From Arthrobacter sp. U41 (GTDB taxonomy: Bacteria > Actinomycetota > Actinomycetes > Actinomycetales > Micrococcaceae): a stretch of DNA of 64,000 nucleotides. The notes under the pieces are model-generated. The model did not search any database. It was not told the DNA's origin and saw only the letters and a program-made list of their open reading frames with translations. Below are positions 1 through 8,429 of the stretch, piece by piece. The stretch covers positions 806,001 through 870,000 of the forward strand of contig NZ_CP015732.1 of assembly GCF_001750145.1 (NCBI RefSeq), in the 5' to 3' direction. A program made the translations under genes and the position numbers. Within the stretch, counting starts at the first letter, position 1, and each line of letters starts with the position of its first letter.

Positions 1-1
1 C

Positions 2-193
<192 letters not shown>

Positions 194-474
194 GCTGAGT
201 CGCCTGGGGCGGGCTGGGCGGGCGGCCTGGTGCGGTCCGGGCCGGCCCGCCCCGGGCCTATTGCTCACGGGCCGCAGCAGGCGCAGGATTGAAGGACAGG
301 GTCCCTCAACTGGCTCGAGTGGACGCCGGTGTGACTCGCCGCAGACGACGGGCGAGGCAATTGAAGCTGGAGGGGATTGCCGCCGCGCTCACTTGCGGTG
401 TTGCCGCGGTGTGATCATGGCGGGCTCCATCCAGGGCTAGAGATTCGGATCCTCAGTCACAAGGACCAAAACGA
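194..474. other. intergenic region, no gene seen
   Basis: Apart from the hairpin at 206-253, no frame here shows convincing protein sequence. The last part is the upstream region of the secreted protein gene at 475. Confidence 0.5.
206..253 (+). terminator. GC-rich hairpin after the hydrolase gene
   Basis: Arms at 206-217 and 242-253 pair over 12 bp with one G-U pair, starting 13 nt after the hydrolase stop. There is no U-tract. It is probably a transcription-end structure. Confidence 0.4.
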
Positions 475-987
475 ATGTCCATCATCAATTCACCAAGAAA
501 ATCCCCCCCGTTGGCGGCCAGGATCGTGCTCGTCCCGGCCCTCGCCTTGGGGCTCATCGGGGGATCTGTTGCATTGGCCGGGCCGGCCACCGCCTCAACC
601 ACCGAACGAGGCTGCACAGTGGATCCGCTGAAACCCACCCAGCACCACCATGAAGTGGACTTCCGGATCTATGTGGACTGCGACGGCAACAAGACCGTGG
701 AGATCCGGCAACTGCGTTTCGAAGACGACGACCACGGACGTGACGATCTCCTAGGGAAGTCCACGTTCGAGGAGTCCTTCGGTCCCCGTGACGACTCCGT
801 GACGCTGCACAGCTACTGGGACGTGCCGAAGAAATCGGACCACAACGAGGTCTACCAGCTCGTTTCCTTCCGCGTCCGCAGCGGCAACAGCGACAATTGG
901 TCCGACTGGACCCGCTGGGAGAAGAGCGACGTGGCCAGGATCCACGACTGCCCCTGCAGCAGCGACTCCGCGCCAGGAGCCAGCTGA
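475..987 (+). CDS. small secreted protein of unknown function
   Basis: The product is 170 aa. It begins with a clear Sec signal peptide: basic MSIINSPRKSPPLAAR, a hydrophobic core VLVPALALGLIGGSVALA, and a probable cleavage near GPATAS. The mature part is polar and acidic, with Cys at CTVD, VDCDGN and HDCPC that could form disulfides. The C-terminal half (YWDVPKKSDHNEVYQLVSFRVRSGNSDNWSDWTRWEKS) looks like a beta-rich extracellular fold. An AAGGAC sequence 8 nt before ATG supports the start. I do not recognise the family and would not assign a function. Confidence 0.75.
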   Translation: MSIINSPRKSPPLAARIVLVPALALGLIGGSVALAGPATASTTERGCTVDPLKPTQHHHEVDFRIYVDCDGNKTVEIRQLRFEDDDHGRDDLLGKSTFEESFGPRDDSVTLHSYWDVPKKSDHNEVYQLVSFRVRSGNSDNWSDWTRWEKSDVARIHDCPCSSDSAPGAS

Positions 988-1188
988 CCTGTCCCCTGAC
1001 TCCTCCGGCGGCCCCCGTGACGCCTGTTTGGGGCACTCCGGGTCACGTCCCGGCGCCAACCGGGGGCACTTCGACACGAAACGCCGGGCCTGGGGAGTCA
1101 CTCTCCAGGCCGGGCGGCCGCAAAGTGCCGCCGGACCGCAGGGCCACGTCCCCCTCCACCCCGGCAGGGTGGAGCCTGGGTGTAATTC

Positions 1189-1446
1189 CTAGGTCTCTTC
1201 GTCCCACATGCCGGTGTCCGCGGCGTCTTCAGGTTTGTCCTCCGCCTCGGGGGCCCCCGAACCGACGTAGGCGGCGGGCACCGTCCCTGCGGCCTGGGTC
1301 AGCTGTTCCTCACGGATGTTCCCCTGGCGGCCGGGTTCGGCGTGCGGCTGGTGGACTTCGACAGCTTCGCGGGACTCGACGGCGTCCGGGTCGCCCGGGC
1401 CCCGCAGGCCGGCCGGATCGGTGCTGGGTTGATTCGGATCACTCAC
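1189..1446 (-). CDS. small acidic hydrophilic protein, unknown
   Basis: The product is 85 aa when begun at the GTG at 1446, chosen because GGAAAGG lies 7 nt upstream; a longer frame would start without a site. The sequence is low-complexity, Pro/Glu/Asp-rich and without membrane segments (SDPNQPSTDPAGLRGPGDPDAVESREAVEVHQPHAEPG... MWDEET), so it is probably disordered. It diverges from uraD across a 128-bp promoter region. No family is recognised. Confidence 0.55.
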   Translation of the reverse strand: MSDPNQPSTDPAGLRGPGDPDAVESREAVEVHQPHAEPGRQGNIREEQLTQAAGTVPAAYVGSGAPEAEDKPEDAADTGMWDEET

Positions 1447-1561
1447 AACGGTGCCTTTCCTCTGTGGATTGGATCCTACCCACACTAACGTCGCGAGCGG
1501 ACTGGCTGACTGACCGGTGGACATCCAGTCTGGAATTCGGAACTCGCGGAGCTGTCCCGTG

Positions 1562-1567
1562 TACCTT
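1562..1567 (+). promoter_or_regulatory. -10 box of uraD, leaderless type
   Basis: TACCTT ends 7 nt before the ATG at 1575 with no Shine-Dalgarno sequence, so transcription probably starts at the start codon. Confidence 0.45.
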
Positions 1568-1574
1568 GAGTTCC

Positions 1575-2072
1575 ATGGACCTTGAACAGTTCAACGCGGC
1601 CGGCCGGGCGGAGGCAGCCGGTTCCCTGCGCCCCTGCCTGGACATCCAGCGCTGGATCGATGAGCTCATCGACGCACGGCCCTACGCCAGCCTCAACGCG
1701 CTGCTCGAGGCGGGCCGCAGCGCCGCGGACCCGTTCACCCCGGCGGAGATTGAAGCGGCGCTCGCCCGCCACCCCCGGATCGGCGAGCAGGCGCAGGGAT
1801 CCAGCACCGAGGCCGGGCTGTCCCAGTCGGAACAGGCCGGACTCGGTGAAGCCGATGCGGCCATGGCGGCGGCCCTGGCGGACGGCAACCGCGTCTATGA
1901 GGAGAAGTTCGGGCAGGTGTTCCTGATCCGCGCAGCCGGCCGCAGCCGCGGGGAGGTTCTGGCCGCGCTCCACACCCGGCTGACCCACACACCGGAGGAA
2001 GAACAGGCAATCATTGGCCAGCAGCTGCGTGAAATCGCGGTGCTCCGACTCGAACGACTGATGGGCAGATGA
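1575..2072 (+). CDS. uraD: OHCU decarboxylase
   Basis: The 165-aa product matches 2-oxo-4-hydroxy-4-carboxy-5-ureidoimidazoline decarboxylase, which converts OHCU to S-allantoin as the last step from urate. The family motif with the catalytic His is present (ARHPRIGEQA), as are the conserved Asn/Glu helix (ADGNRVYEEKFGQVFLIRAAGRS) and the C-terminal EIAVLRLERLMGR. The length is normal for the family. The ATG at 1575 is chosen for the promoter box just upstream and because the frame before it is not protein-like. It overlaps uraH by 4 bp (ATGA), so the two are translationally coupled. Uricase, which makes the substrate precursor, is 8 kb away in the same district. Confidence 0.92.
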   Translation: MDLEQFNAAGRAEAAGSLRPCLDIQRWIDELIDARPYASLNALLEAGRSAADPFTPAEIEAALARHPRIGEQAQGSSTEAGLSQSEQAGLGEADAAMAAALADGNRVYEEKFGQVFLIRAAGRSRGEVLAALHTRLTHTPEEEQAIIGQQLREIAVLRLERLMGR

Positions 2073-2410
2073 GCATGTCGCACGTAACCACCCATGTACT
2101 CGATACCGGCTCCGGCAGGCCGGCGGCGGACGTGCCGGTCACCCTCCATGCGCTCGACGGCGGACAGTGGGTCCAGATCGCGGCCGGCGCCACGGACTCC
2201 GACGGGCGCATCAGGCAGCTGGGTCCGGAACGGCTGCCCTCGGGCACATACCGCCTGGTCTTCGATACGGGAAAGTACTTCGCCGCCCGCGGCACCGAAA
2301 CGTTCTTCCCCGAAGTCATTCTCACCTTTGAAGTGGCGGAGTCGGAGGGCCACTACCATGTGCCGCTCCTGCTGAGCCCGTTCGCCTATTCCACCTACCG
2401 GGGCAGCTGA
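2069..2410 (+). CDS. uraH: 5-hydroxyisourate hydrolase
   Basis: The 113-aa product is a transthyretin-like hydrolase that opens 5-hydroxyisourate to OHCU, directly between uricase and UraD. The N-terminal strand SHVTTHVLDTGSGRPA carries the catalytic His, and the protein ends with the diagnostic YRGS tetrapeptide. The length fits the family. It starts inside the uraD stop (ATGA), so the two enzymes of consecutive steps form one operon. The order is inverted relative to the pathway, as is common. Confidence 0.95.
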   Translation: MSMSHVTTHVLDTGSGRPAADVPVTLHALDGGQWVQIAAGATDSDGRIRQLGPERLPSGTYRLVFDTGKYFAARGTETFFPEVILTFEVAESEGHYHVPLLLSPFAYSTYRGS

Positions 2411-2429
2411 GCCTGCCGCCGTCGGGCGT

Positions 2430-2435
2430 TAGGGT
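2430..2435 (+). promoter_or_regulatory. -10 box for the MocA-like gene, leaderless type
   Basis: TAGGGT is followed by a 6-nt spacer and the ATG at 2442, with no ribosome binding site. Confidence 0.45.
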
Positions 2436-2441
2436 GGGCTG

Positions 2442-3050
2442 ATGGGCGACAGCGGAGCACCACAAACGACGGCGGTGCTGCTCGCCGCCGGCGCCGGGAC
2501 GCGGCTGGGGCTCGGGCCCAAGGCGCTGCTCCCGTTCCGCGGCCGCACGCTCGTTGAAGTGCTGGCAGACGTGCTGCTCGCGGGCGGCTGCCGGGAGGTG
2601 GTGACGGTGCTCGGCGCGGACGCGGCAGGGGTCCGCGCCGCCACCGACCTCAGCCGGCACCGGGTCATCGACAACCCGGACTGGGCCACCGGGATGGGCA
2701 GCTCGTTCCGGCTGGGCGTGGCCGCGGCAGCCCCGGAGGACCACGTGCTCATCGCGCTCGTGGACCAGCCCGGCCTGAGCCCTGAAGCTGTCTCACGCTT
2801 GCTGGCATCCCACCGGCCGGGGCGCGTCACTTCTGCCGCCTACCGCGAACCCGACGGGAAGCTGCGGCGGGGGCATCCGCTGCTCCTGGATTCCAGCCTG
2901 CGCGCCGGCGCCGCGGAAGCGGCAACGGGGGACGCCGGGGCGCGGGTCTTCCTGCAGGCCCATCCGGAGCTGATCGACCTTGTGGACTGCGGCGAGCTCT
3001 CCGGCGGCGAGGACCTCGACTCCCCCGAGCAGCTGCATCTCCTCGACTAG
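2442..3050 (+). CDS. MocA/MobA-like molybdenum cofactor nucleotidyltransferase
   Basis: The 202-aa product is an NTP-transferase-like Rossmann protein. It has the nucleotide-binding loop LLAAGAGTRLGLGPKALLPFRGRTLVE and the metal-site segment LIALVDQPGLS, the PVDQP-type signature of the MocA branch. MocA-type enzymes transfer CMP or GMP to molybdopterin, giving the dinucleotide cofactor used by xanthine dehydrogenase-type enzymes. That family is represented 2.5 kb downstream, so a role in its cofactor maturation is the natural inference. It has its own promoter box and ends at a long palindrome shared with the convergent glycosylase gene. CTP versus GTP specificity cannot be read from the sequence. 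Confidence 0.85.
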   Translation: MGDSGAPQTTAVLLAAGAGTRLGLGPKALLPFRGRTLVEVLADVLLAGGCREVVTVLGADAAGVRAATDLSRHRVIDNPDWATGMGSSFRLGVAAAAPEDHVLIALVDQPGLSPEAVSRLLASHRPGRVTSAAYREPDGKLRRGHPLLLDSSLRAGAAEAATGDAGARVFLQAHPELIDLVDCGELSGGEDLDSPEQLHLLD

Positions 3051-3063
3051 CGCTGCCAAACCA

Positions 3064-3126
3064 CAACGCGGGGTCAGATACGGCCCATTGGACCCCTCCG
3101 GATGGGCCGCAACTGACCCCGCGTTG
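3064..3126. terminator. bidirectional palindrome, family A copy 1
   Basis: Arms of 24 bp (3064-3087 and 3103-3126) share the core AACGCGGGGTCAG and its complement and have few mismatches. It lies between convergent genes ending at 3050 and 3132. Two near-identical copies lie at 4431-4507 and 5522-5582. Confidence 0.7.
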
Positions 3127-3131
3127 GGGTT

Positions 3132-3773
3132 TTACGGGGGCGCGAGCAGCTGCTGCAGTCCCCGTTTGAAACCGGACCGGCCGCCGTGGGCGGGGTGCCT
3201 GATTTTCGGCACGTCCAGGCCGCTGCGCTGCAGGCTTCGGTGCGCCACGTTGCCCACGGCCACCACCGCTTCGATTGCAAACTCCTCAGTCAGCGCCTGC
3301 CAGAACGGGGTTCCCAGCGCCGCTTCGGCTGCCGTCGGAGTGCGGTTGGACAGCGGCCGTCCCGGCACGTGGGTGTGCCAGGGGCAGGCACTCCAGAGCA
3401 GGGGAAGGAAGTCCAGCTCCGCCAGCACTTCCCACATCACCGTGGCCGTCGGCTCCGCCGCAACTCCCGCAGCTTCCGCCGGCAGCACGTATCCCTTCCC
3501 CGGCCCGAACAGCCCGAAGCTGTTGGCGGGTCCCTGGAGCATCGTGCGGTTGGTGAAGGGAACGCCGGTGATCCTCATGCCCCTGAAACCGGGGGCCTCC
3601 CCCACCAGAAGCACCGTGGGGGCGCGGTCCAGCATTTCCCGCAGGTAGATCGACAGGTTCCGGCGCCGCTGCGCATTCCCCGGCACGGTGTGATCGAAGA
3701 AGTTGGTGCACCCCGGCCCCGTTTCCACGGCCGCGAGCCGGTCAACAAAGCGGTCGATCGAGGATGAAGTCAT
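3132..3773 (-). CDS. uracil-DNA glycosylase superfamily protein
   Basis: The 213-aa product has the superfamily motif 1 VLLVGEAPGFRGMRITGVPFTN and a C-terminal strand/loop VPKIRHPAHGGRSGFKRGL with the expected His-Pro. Such proteins remove uracil or other damaged bases from DNA in base excision repair. Few other catalytic residues can be placed by eye, so the subfamily is open. The start at 3773 (MTSSSIDRFVDRL) was chosen because upstream sequence in that frame is the antisense of DUF488. It diverges from the DUF488 gene and converges on the MocA-like gene. Confidence 0.8.
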   Translation of the reverse strand: MTSSSIDRFVDRLAAVETGPGCTNFFDHTVPGNAQRRRNLSIYLREMLDRAPTVLLVGEAPGFRGMRITGVPFTNRTMLQGPANSFGLFGPGKGYVLPAEAAGVAAEPTATVMWEVLAELDFLPLLWSACPWHTHVPGRPLSNRTPTAAEAALGTPFWQALTEEFAIEAVVAVGNVAHRSLQRSGLDVPKIRHPAHGGRSGFKRGLQQLLAPP

Positions 3774-3878
3774 TCCGTGCCCGTTCCCTTGGCAGCTTGT
3801 AAGCCACCCAGAATATCCGGGCTGCTGCGCCGGCGGCACAGGCCACTTCGCCCCCGGCACGTGGCGGAAGCGCCGCCT

Positions 3879-3884
3879 TAGCAT
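3879..3884 (+). promoter_or_regulatory. -10 box of the DUF488 gene, leaderless type
   Basis: TAGCAT is followed by 6 nt and the ATG at 3891, with no ribosome binding site. Confidence 0.45.
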
Positions 3885-3890
3885 GGTGGC

Positions 3891-4418
3891 ATGAAGGACA
3901 TGACCATTTTCACGGTGGGTCATTCCACTCATCCGATCGACGAATTCATCGACATCCTGCGGGCCCACGGGGTCAAGAAGCTGATCGATGTGCGCACCGT
4001 CCCCAAATCGCGGCACAATCCGCAGTTCAACGGTGACGCCCTGGCCGCGAGCGTGCGTGCCAGCGGGATCACGTACCGGCGGATGGAATCCCTCGGCGGC
4101 CTGCGGCACGCCCGGAAAGACAGCCCCAACGGCGCCTGGCGGAACGCGTCCTTCCGGGGGTACGCGGACTACATGCAGACCGAGGAGTTTTCCAGTGCCA
4201 TCGAGCAGCTGATCGAACGCGGACGGACCAACAATGCCGCGATCATGTGCGCCGAAGCCGTCCCGTGGCGCTGCCACCGCTCGCTGATCGGTGACGCGCT
4301 GCTGGTCCGGAACGTCCAGGTCCTGGACATCATGACCGAGAAGTCCGCCAAGCCCCACACCCTGACCCCTTTCGCCCGCGTCGAGGGGCAAAGGCTCTGG
4401 TACCCCGCAGACCAGTAA
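3891..4418 (+). CDS. DUF488 domain protein
   Basis: The 175-aa product is a full-length DUF488 protein. It has the opening TIFTVGHSTHPIDEFIDILRAHGVKKLIDVRTVPKSRHNPQF, the YRRMESLGGLRHARKDSPNG loop and the Cys/Arg motif AAIMCAEAVPWRCHRSLIGDAL. The biochemical role of the family is not established. The conserved GHS, DVR and CAE...CHR residues suggest an enzymatic or nucleotide-handling pocket. It diverges from the UDG-family gene, so a DNA-maintenance link is conceivable but unproven. Confidence 0.85.
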   Translation: MKDMTIFTVGHSTHPIDEFIDILRAHGVKKLIDVRTVPKSRHNPQFNGDALAASVRASGITYRRMESLGGLRHARKDSPNGAWRNASFRGYADYMQTEEFSSAIEQLIERGRTNNAAIMCAEAVPWRCHRSLIGDALLVRNVQVLDIMTEKSAKPHTLTPFARVEGQRLWYPADQ

Positions 4419-4430
4419 CGGCCGGTAACC

Positions 4431-4507
4431 CAAACCACAACGCGGGGTCAGCTACGGCCCAAGAAAGGCCCCAACATGGGCCGGATCTGACCCCGCGTTG
4501 GTTTGAG
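4431..4507. terminator. bidirectional palindrome, family A copy 2
   Basis: The core arms 4438-4461 and 4477-4500 are extended outward by CAAACC/GGTTTG. It separates the convergent DUF488 and aldo/keto reductase genes and is near-identical in core to the copies at 3064 and 5522. Confidence 0.7.
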
Positions 4508-4513
4508 GAGGGG

Positions 4514-5497
4514 CTACCAGCGCGGGTGGATCGACTCGCGGAAGTAGCGGTCATAGATTTCGTGGACGCCGACGTCGAACGTTGCATCGATGCCGCTGAC
4601 ACCGGCGGCAGCGGCGTTGGAGCGCGCCTGGTCCACGTTCCGGGCGCCGGGGATCACCGTGCTGACGCCGTCCTGTGCCGCGATCCAGGCGAGGGCCGCC
4701 TGGGCGGTGCTGACGCCGTCGGGCACCAGTTCCTCGAACTCGGTCACCGCCTTGAGGCCCAGCGCGAAGTCCACGCCGGAGAAGGTCTCCCCGACGTCGA
4801 ACGCTGAACCGGTGCGGTTGTAGTTCCGGTGGTCGTCCGCCGCGAAGGAGGTGTCCGCGGTGTATTTGCCGGAGAGCAGGCCCGAGGCGAGCGGAACGCG
4901 GGCGATGATGCCGACCCCGGCGGCCTCCGCCGCGGGAAGCACCTCGTCCAGCGGCTTGAGCCGGAAGGCGTTGAGGATGATCTGCACCGTGGCGGTGCCT
5001 GCGTGGCGCAGGGCTTCGAGGGCCTCGTCGGTCCGTTCCACGCTGACGCCGTAGTTCCGGATGGCACCCTCGGCCACGAGGGTGTCCAGCGCGTCGTAGA
5101 CTTCGGCGTTGCTGTACACCGCGGTGGGCGGGCAGTGCAGCTGGACCAGGTCGAGCTGCTCCGTGCCCAGGTTGCGGCGTGACCGGTCCGTCCACTCGCG
5201 GAAGTTGGCGAGGTTGTAGTTCTCCGGCCGCTGCTCCACCCGGCGGCCCATCTTGGTGGCCACCGTGATCTCCAGGCCCGGATTGTCCGCCAGGAAGGCC
5301 CCGATTGCCTGCTCGCTGCGGCCGTCGCCGTAGACGTCCGCGGTGTCGAAGAACGTGACACCTGCTTCCGCGGAGGCGGCCAGGATGGCCCGGGCCTCCG
5401 CGGGGTCCACATTGCCCCAGTCCGCGCCAAGCTGCCAGGTCCCCAGTCCAACAATGGAGACGTTCCGTCCGGTTTTGCCCAAGATTCGCTGTTCCAT
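4514..5497 (-). CDS. aldo/keto reductase
   Basis: The 327-aa NAD(P)H-dependent oxidoreductase has a TIM-barrel. The catalytic tetrad is visible: Asp and Tyr in FFDTADVYGDGRSEQ, Lys in ATKMGRRV and His in LVQLHCPP. The C-terminal GVSTVIPGARNVDQARSN is the usual cofactor phosphate loop. Two ATGs are adjacent; the second (5497) is preferred because a TATAGT box lies exactly 6 nt before it, implying a leaderless message. The substrate is unknown. It contrasts with the defective paralogue at 43175, whose corresponding Tyr codon is a stop. Confidence 0.9.
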   Translation of the reverse strand: MEQRILGKTGRNVSIVGLGTWQLGADWGNVDPAEARAILAASAEAGVTFFDTADVYGDGRSEQAIGAFLADNPGLEITVATKMGRRVEQRPENYNLANFREWTDRSRRNLGTEQLDLVQLHCPPTAVYSNAEVYDALDTLVAEGAIRNYGVSVERTDEALEALRHAGTATVQIILNAFRLKPLDEVLPAAEAAGVGIIARVPLASGLLSGKYTADTSFAADDHRNYNRTGSAFDVGETFSGVDFALGLKAVTEFEELVPDGVSTAQAALAWIAAQDGVSTVIPGARNVDQARSNAAAAGVSGIDATFDVGVHEIYDRYFRESIHPRW

Positions 5498-5503
5498 CAT
5501 CCG

Positions 5504-5509
5504 ACTATA
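5504..5509 (-). promoter_or_regulatory. -10 box of the aldo/keto reductase gene, leaderless type
   Basis: On the minus strand TATAGT ends 6 nt before the ATG at 5497. This decides between the two adjacent ATG codons. Confidence 0.5.
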
Positions 5510-5521
5510 GGCCGGAACAGA

Positions 5522-5582
5522 AACGCGGGGTCAGATCCGGCCCAAGAACCCCCACAACATGGGCCGTATCTGACCCCGCGTT
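5522..5582. terminator. palindrome, family A copy 3
   Basis: Arms 5522-5544 and 5560-5582 match over 23 bp. It lies 4 nt after the end of the xanthine dehydrogenase gene and upstream of the aldo/keto reductase, so here it would end only the xanthine dehydrogenase transcript. Confidence 0.65.
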
Positions 5583-5586
5583 GGTG

Positions 5587-8427
5587 TTAGGGGGAGGCGG
5601 GCTGGCCTGCTTCCTTCAGGGCCAGGTAGATCCGGTCCCGGGCGATCGGCAGCTCCGCGAACCGGACCCCGGTGGCGTTCCGGATGGCGTTGGCCAGTGC
5701 CGGCGCGACCGGATTGAACGGGCTCTCGCTCATCGACTTCGCGCCCAGCGGCCCCAGCTTGTCGGACGTGTCGGCGAAGTACACCTCGCTGCGCGGCACG
5801 TCCGCGAAGGTCGGGATGTGGTACTGCCGGAGGATATCCGTGTTGACCCGTCCGGCGTCGTCGACCCTGACCTCCTCATACAGCGCCGCGCCCAGGGCCT
5901 GTGCGATGCCGCCTTCGATCTGCCCGCGGCACTGCCTCGGGTTGACCACCACTCCGGCGTCGGCCGCCTGGACGCTCTGCAGGATCCGCAGCTCCCCGGT
6001 CCCGGTGTTCACCGCCACCCGGAAGCCGTGCACGTTGAACGCCACCGACCGCGGGGTCCCGCCCCAATGCCCCTCGCCGGAAAGGTCGACGCCGGCCGCT
6101 GCGGCGGCGTCGTACAGTTCCGCCAGCGGCACCCGGGTTCCCTCGCAGCTGACCGCGTCATCCTCCAGCACGCACCCGGAGGCCTGGACCTGCCGGATCC
6201 CGGCGGCGAAGGCGCGGATGCGCACCGCCAGCTCCTCGGCCGCGGCCAGGGTGGCCTTCCCGGCCACCACCGTCCCGGCCGAGCCGAAGGCGCCAGAGTC
6301 GTGGTCCACGAGGTCCGTGTCCGACTGCCGGACCGTGATCCGGCCCGCGGTGGTGGAGAGGGCGGTGGCGGCGAGCTGCGCGTGCACCGTGGTGGTGCCG
6401 TTGCCGAACTCCGCGGTCCCCACGTCCACCTGGTAGCTGCCGTCCGGCAGGACCCGGATCCTGGAATGCGCGAAGTGGCCCCGCGGCGGGACGGTGTCGA
6501 TCATGGACAGCGCGGAGCCCTCCCCGGTGACCCAGTCCGGGCCGAGGTCCCCGGGCCCGGCGTCGCGGTCGCGTTCCCGGCCGCGCGCCAGGGCGTCCTG
6601 CACCAGCTGCGTGCACTGGTCCAGCCCGTAGCTGCCATAGAACACGTCCTCCTGCGGGTCGGGGCGGGTGGAGAGCATGTCGTCGCCCTCGCGGACCATG
6701 TTGCGGCGGCGGAATTCCATCGGGTCCATACCGATCCCGGTGGCGAGCTCGTCGATGGCGGACTCGATCGCGAAGATCATCTGGCTCAGACCGTAGCCGC
6801 GGAAGGCGCCGGAGGGGACGGTGTTGGTGTAGACCGCGTGGGCGTCCACTTTCTTGTTGGCGCAGTTGTACACGCCCAGGGATTCGCCGCAGCCGTGGAA
6901 CATGACGCCCACGGAATGGTTGCCGTAGGCGCCGGCGTTGGTCAGCACCTCCAGCTGCAGGGCCGTCAGTTGGCCCTCGCTGCTGGCGGCGGCTTTGAGC
7001 CCGATGGTGAACGGGTGCCGGGTGGTGGCCGCGGTGAACTGCTCGGTGCGGGTGAATTCGAGCTGCACCGGCCGCCGCAGTTTCAGCGCGGCGAGGGCCA
7101 CGATGTCCTCGGTGAGGACTTCCTGTTTGCCGCCGAAGCCGCCGCCCACCCGGCCCGTGACCACCCGGATCCGGTCCACCGGGAGGCCGAAGACCCGGCC
7201 CAGGGTGCGCCGGACCAGGAAGGGCACCTGGCTGGAGGTGCGGACCTGGAGCCGGCCGTCGTCGTCGATCGCGGCGATGGCGGCATGGGTCTCCAGCGCC
7301 GTGTGCGCGACCCGCTGGGTGCGGTAGGTCTGCTCGTGGATGAAGTCCGCGGCGGCGAAGGCCGCCGCGACGTCGCCCAGTTCGGAGTGCAGTTCGGCCA
7401 CGACGTTCCGCTCCGGCCTGCCGATGCGGGCGGTGCGGGCGTCCTTGTCCCCGTGGATCGCCGGGGCCCCGGGGCGCATCGCATCCTGCGGGGTGAACAC
7501 CGCGTCCAGCACCTGGTACTGAACTTTCAGCGCCCGGACCCCGGCTTCGGCCGCGGCGACGGTGTCGGCGACGACGGCGGCGATCCGCTGCCCGACGAAC
7601 CGGACGACGTCGTCCAGCACGCGGGTGTCGTCCGGGTCATCGGTGTAGAGCTCGTGCTGCGCCGTGGAAAACAGCTGCGCGGGCGAGTCCTCGTGGGTGA
7701 AGACCGCCTCCACGCCGGGGATCCGCAGGGCGTCGGCGGAATCGATGGACAGCACGCGGGCGTGGGCGTGCGGGGAGCGCAGGAGTTTCAGGTGCAGCAG
7801 CCCCGGAAGCTCCGACGCCGGGACGTCCAGGGTGTAGCGCGCCGCGCCGGTGACGAGCGCCTGGCTGGCGGGGGCCGGGACGTCGTCGCCGAGCTGGCCG
7901 GGACGCGGCCCGGGCTGGCCCTTTCCGGCGATTCCGGACCCCGTCCCGGCGGGGTCCGGGTGGCTCGATTCGCCGTGCGTGGCCTCGCCGCAGACGGCGT
8001 CCGCAATGGCCCGGTAGCCGGTGCAGCGGCACAGGTTCCCCTTGAGGTTCCGCGGCAGGTTGGCCTTCTGGTCCTCATCGAAGGTGGCCGCCGTCATCAC
8101 GATGCCCGCGGTGCAGAAACCGCACTGAAAGCCCTGCCGCTCCATGAACTGCTGCTGCATCGGATGCAGGCCCGCGCCGCCTTCGGCGCCGGCCTCGGAC
8201 CCGGCCAGGCCCTCAATGGTGGTCACGGAACGGCCCTCGGCGCGGACCGCGGGGTAGATGCAGCTGTGCACCGGGGTGCCGTCTACGTGGACGGTGCAGG
8301 CACCGCAGTCGCCGCCGTCGCAGCCTTTCTTCACGCCGAAGTTGCCCTGCTCCCGCAGGAACGTCCGCAGGCACTGCCCCGGCCTCGGGCCGGCCTGCGC
8401 CGGGGCGCCGTTGATTTCGATGGACAT
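5587..8427 (-). CDS. xanthine dehydrogenase, fused 2Fe-2S and molybdenum subunit
   Basis: The 946-aa product joins two [2Fe-2S] domains to the molybdopterin domains. Residues about 30-50 carry the plant-ferredoxin-type cluster motif (KKGCDGGDCGACTV), and about 100-145 the second cluster (FQCGFCTAG, NLCRCTGYRAI). The Mo part begins near residue 185 (VTGAARYTLDVP) and has RVGGGFGGKQE, SGAFRGYGLSQ and a C-terminal GAKSMSESPFNPVAPAL whose Glu fits the catalytic base position. It oxidises hypoxanthine/xanthine to urate, as inferred from the uricase, guanine deaminase and allantoin genes around it. ATG 8427 follows the FAD-subunit stop by 2 nt. The subunits are split Fe-S/Mo versus FAD rather than in three genes. 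Confidence 0.9.
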   Translation of the reverse strand: MSIEINGAPAQAGPRPGQCLRTFLREQGNFGVKKGCDGGDCGACTVHVDGTPVHSCIYPAVRAEGRSVTTIEGLAGSEAGAEGGAGLHPMQQQFMERQGFQCGFCTAGIVMTAATFDEDQKANLPRNLKGNLCRCTGYRAIADAVCGEATHGESSHPDPAGTGSGIAGKGQPGPRPGQLGDDVPAPASQALVTGAARYTLDVPASELPGLLHLKLLRSPHAHARVLSIDSADALRIPGVEAVFTHEDSPAQLFSTAQHELYTDDPDDTRVLDDVVRFVGQRIAAVVADTVAAAEAGVRALKVQYQVLDAVFTPQDAMRPGAPAIHGDKDARTARIGRPERNVVAELHSELGDVAAAFAAADFIHEQTYRTQRVAHTALETHAAIAAIDDDGRLQVRTSSQVPFLVRRTLGRVFGLPVDRIRVVTGRVGGGFGGKQEVLTEDIVALAALKLRRPVQLEFTRTEQFTAATTRHPFTIGLKAAASSEGQLTALQLEVLTNAGAYGNHSVGVMFHGCGESLGVYNCANKKVDAHAVYTNTVPSGAFRGYGLSQMIFAIESAIDELATGIGMDPMEFRRRNMVREGDDMLSTRPDPQEDVFYGSYGLDQCTQLVQDALARGRERDRDAGPGDLGPDWVTGEGSALSMIDTVPPRGHFAHSRIRVLPDGSYQVDVGTAEFGNGTTTVHAQLAATALSTTAGRITVRQSDTDLVDHDSGAFGSAGTVVAGKATLAAAEELAVRIRAFAAGIRQVQASGCVLEDDAVSCEGTRVPLAELYDAAAAAGVDLSGEGHWGGTPRSVAFNVHGFRVAVNTGTGELRILQSVQAADAGVVVNPRQCRGQIEGGIAQALGAALYEEVRVDDAGRVNTDILRQYHIPTFADVPRSEVYFADTSDKLGPLGAKSMSESPFNPVAPALANAIRNATGVRFAELPIARDRIYLALKEAGQPASP

Positions 8428-8429
8428 GC

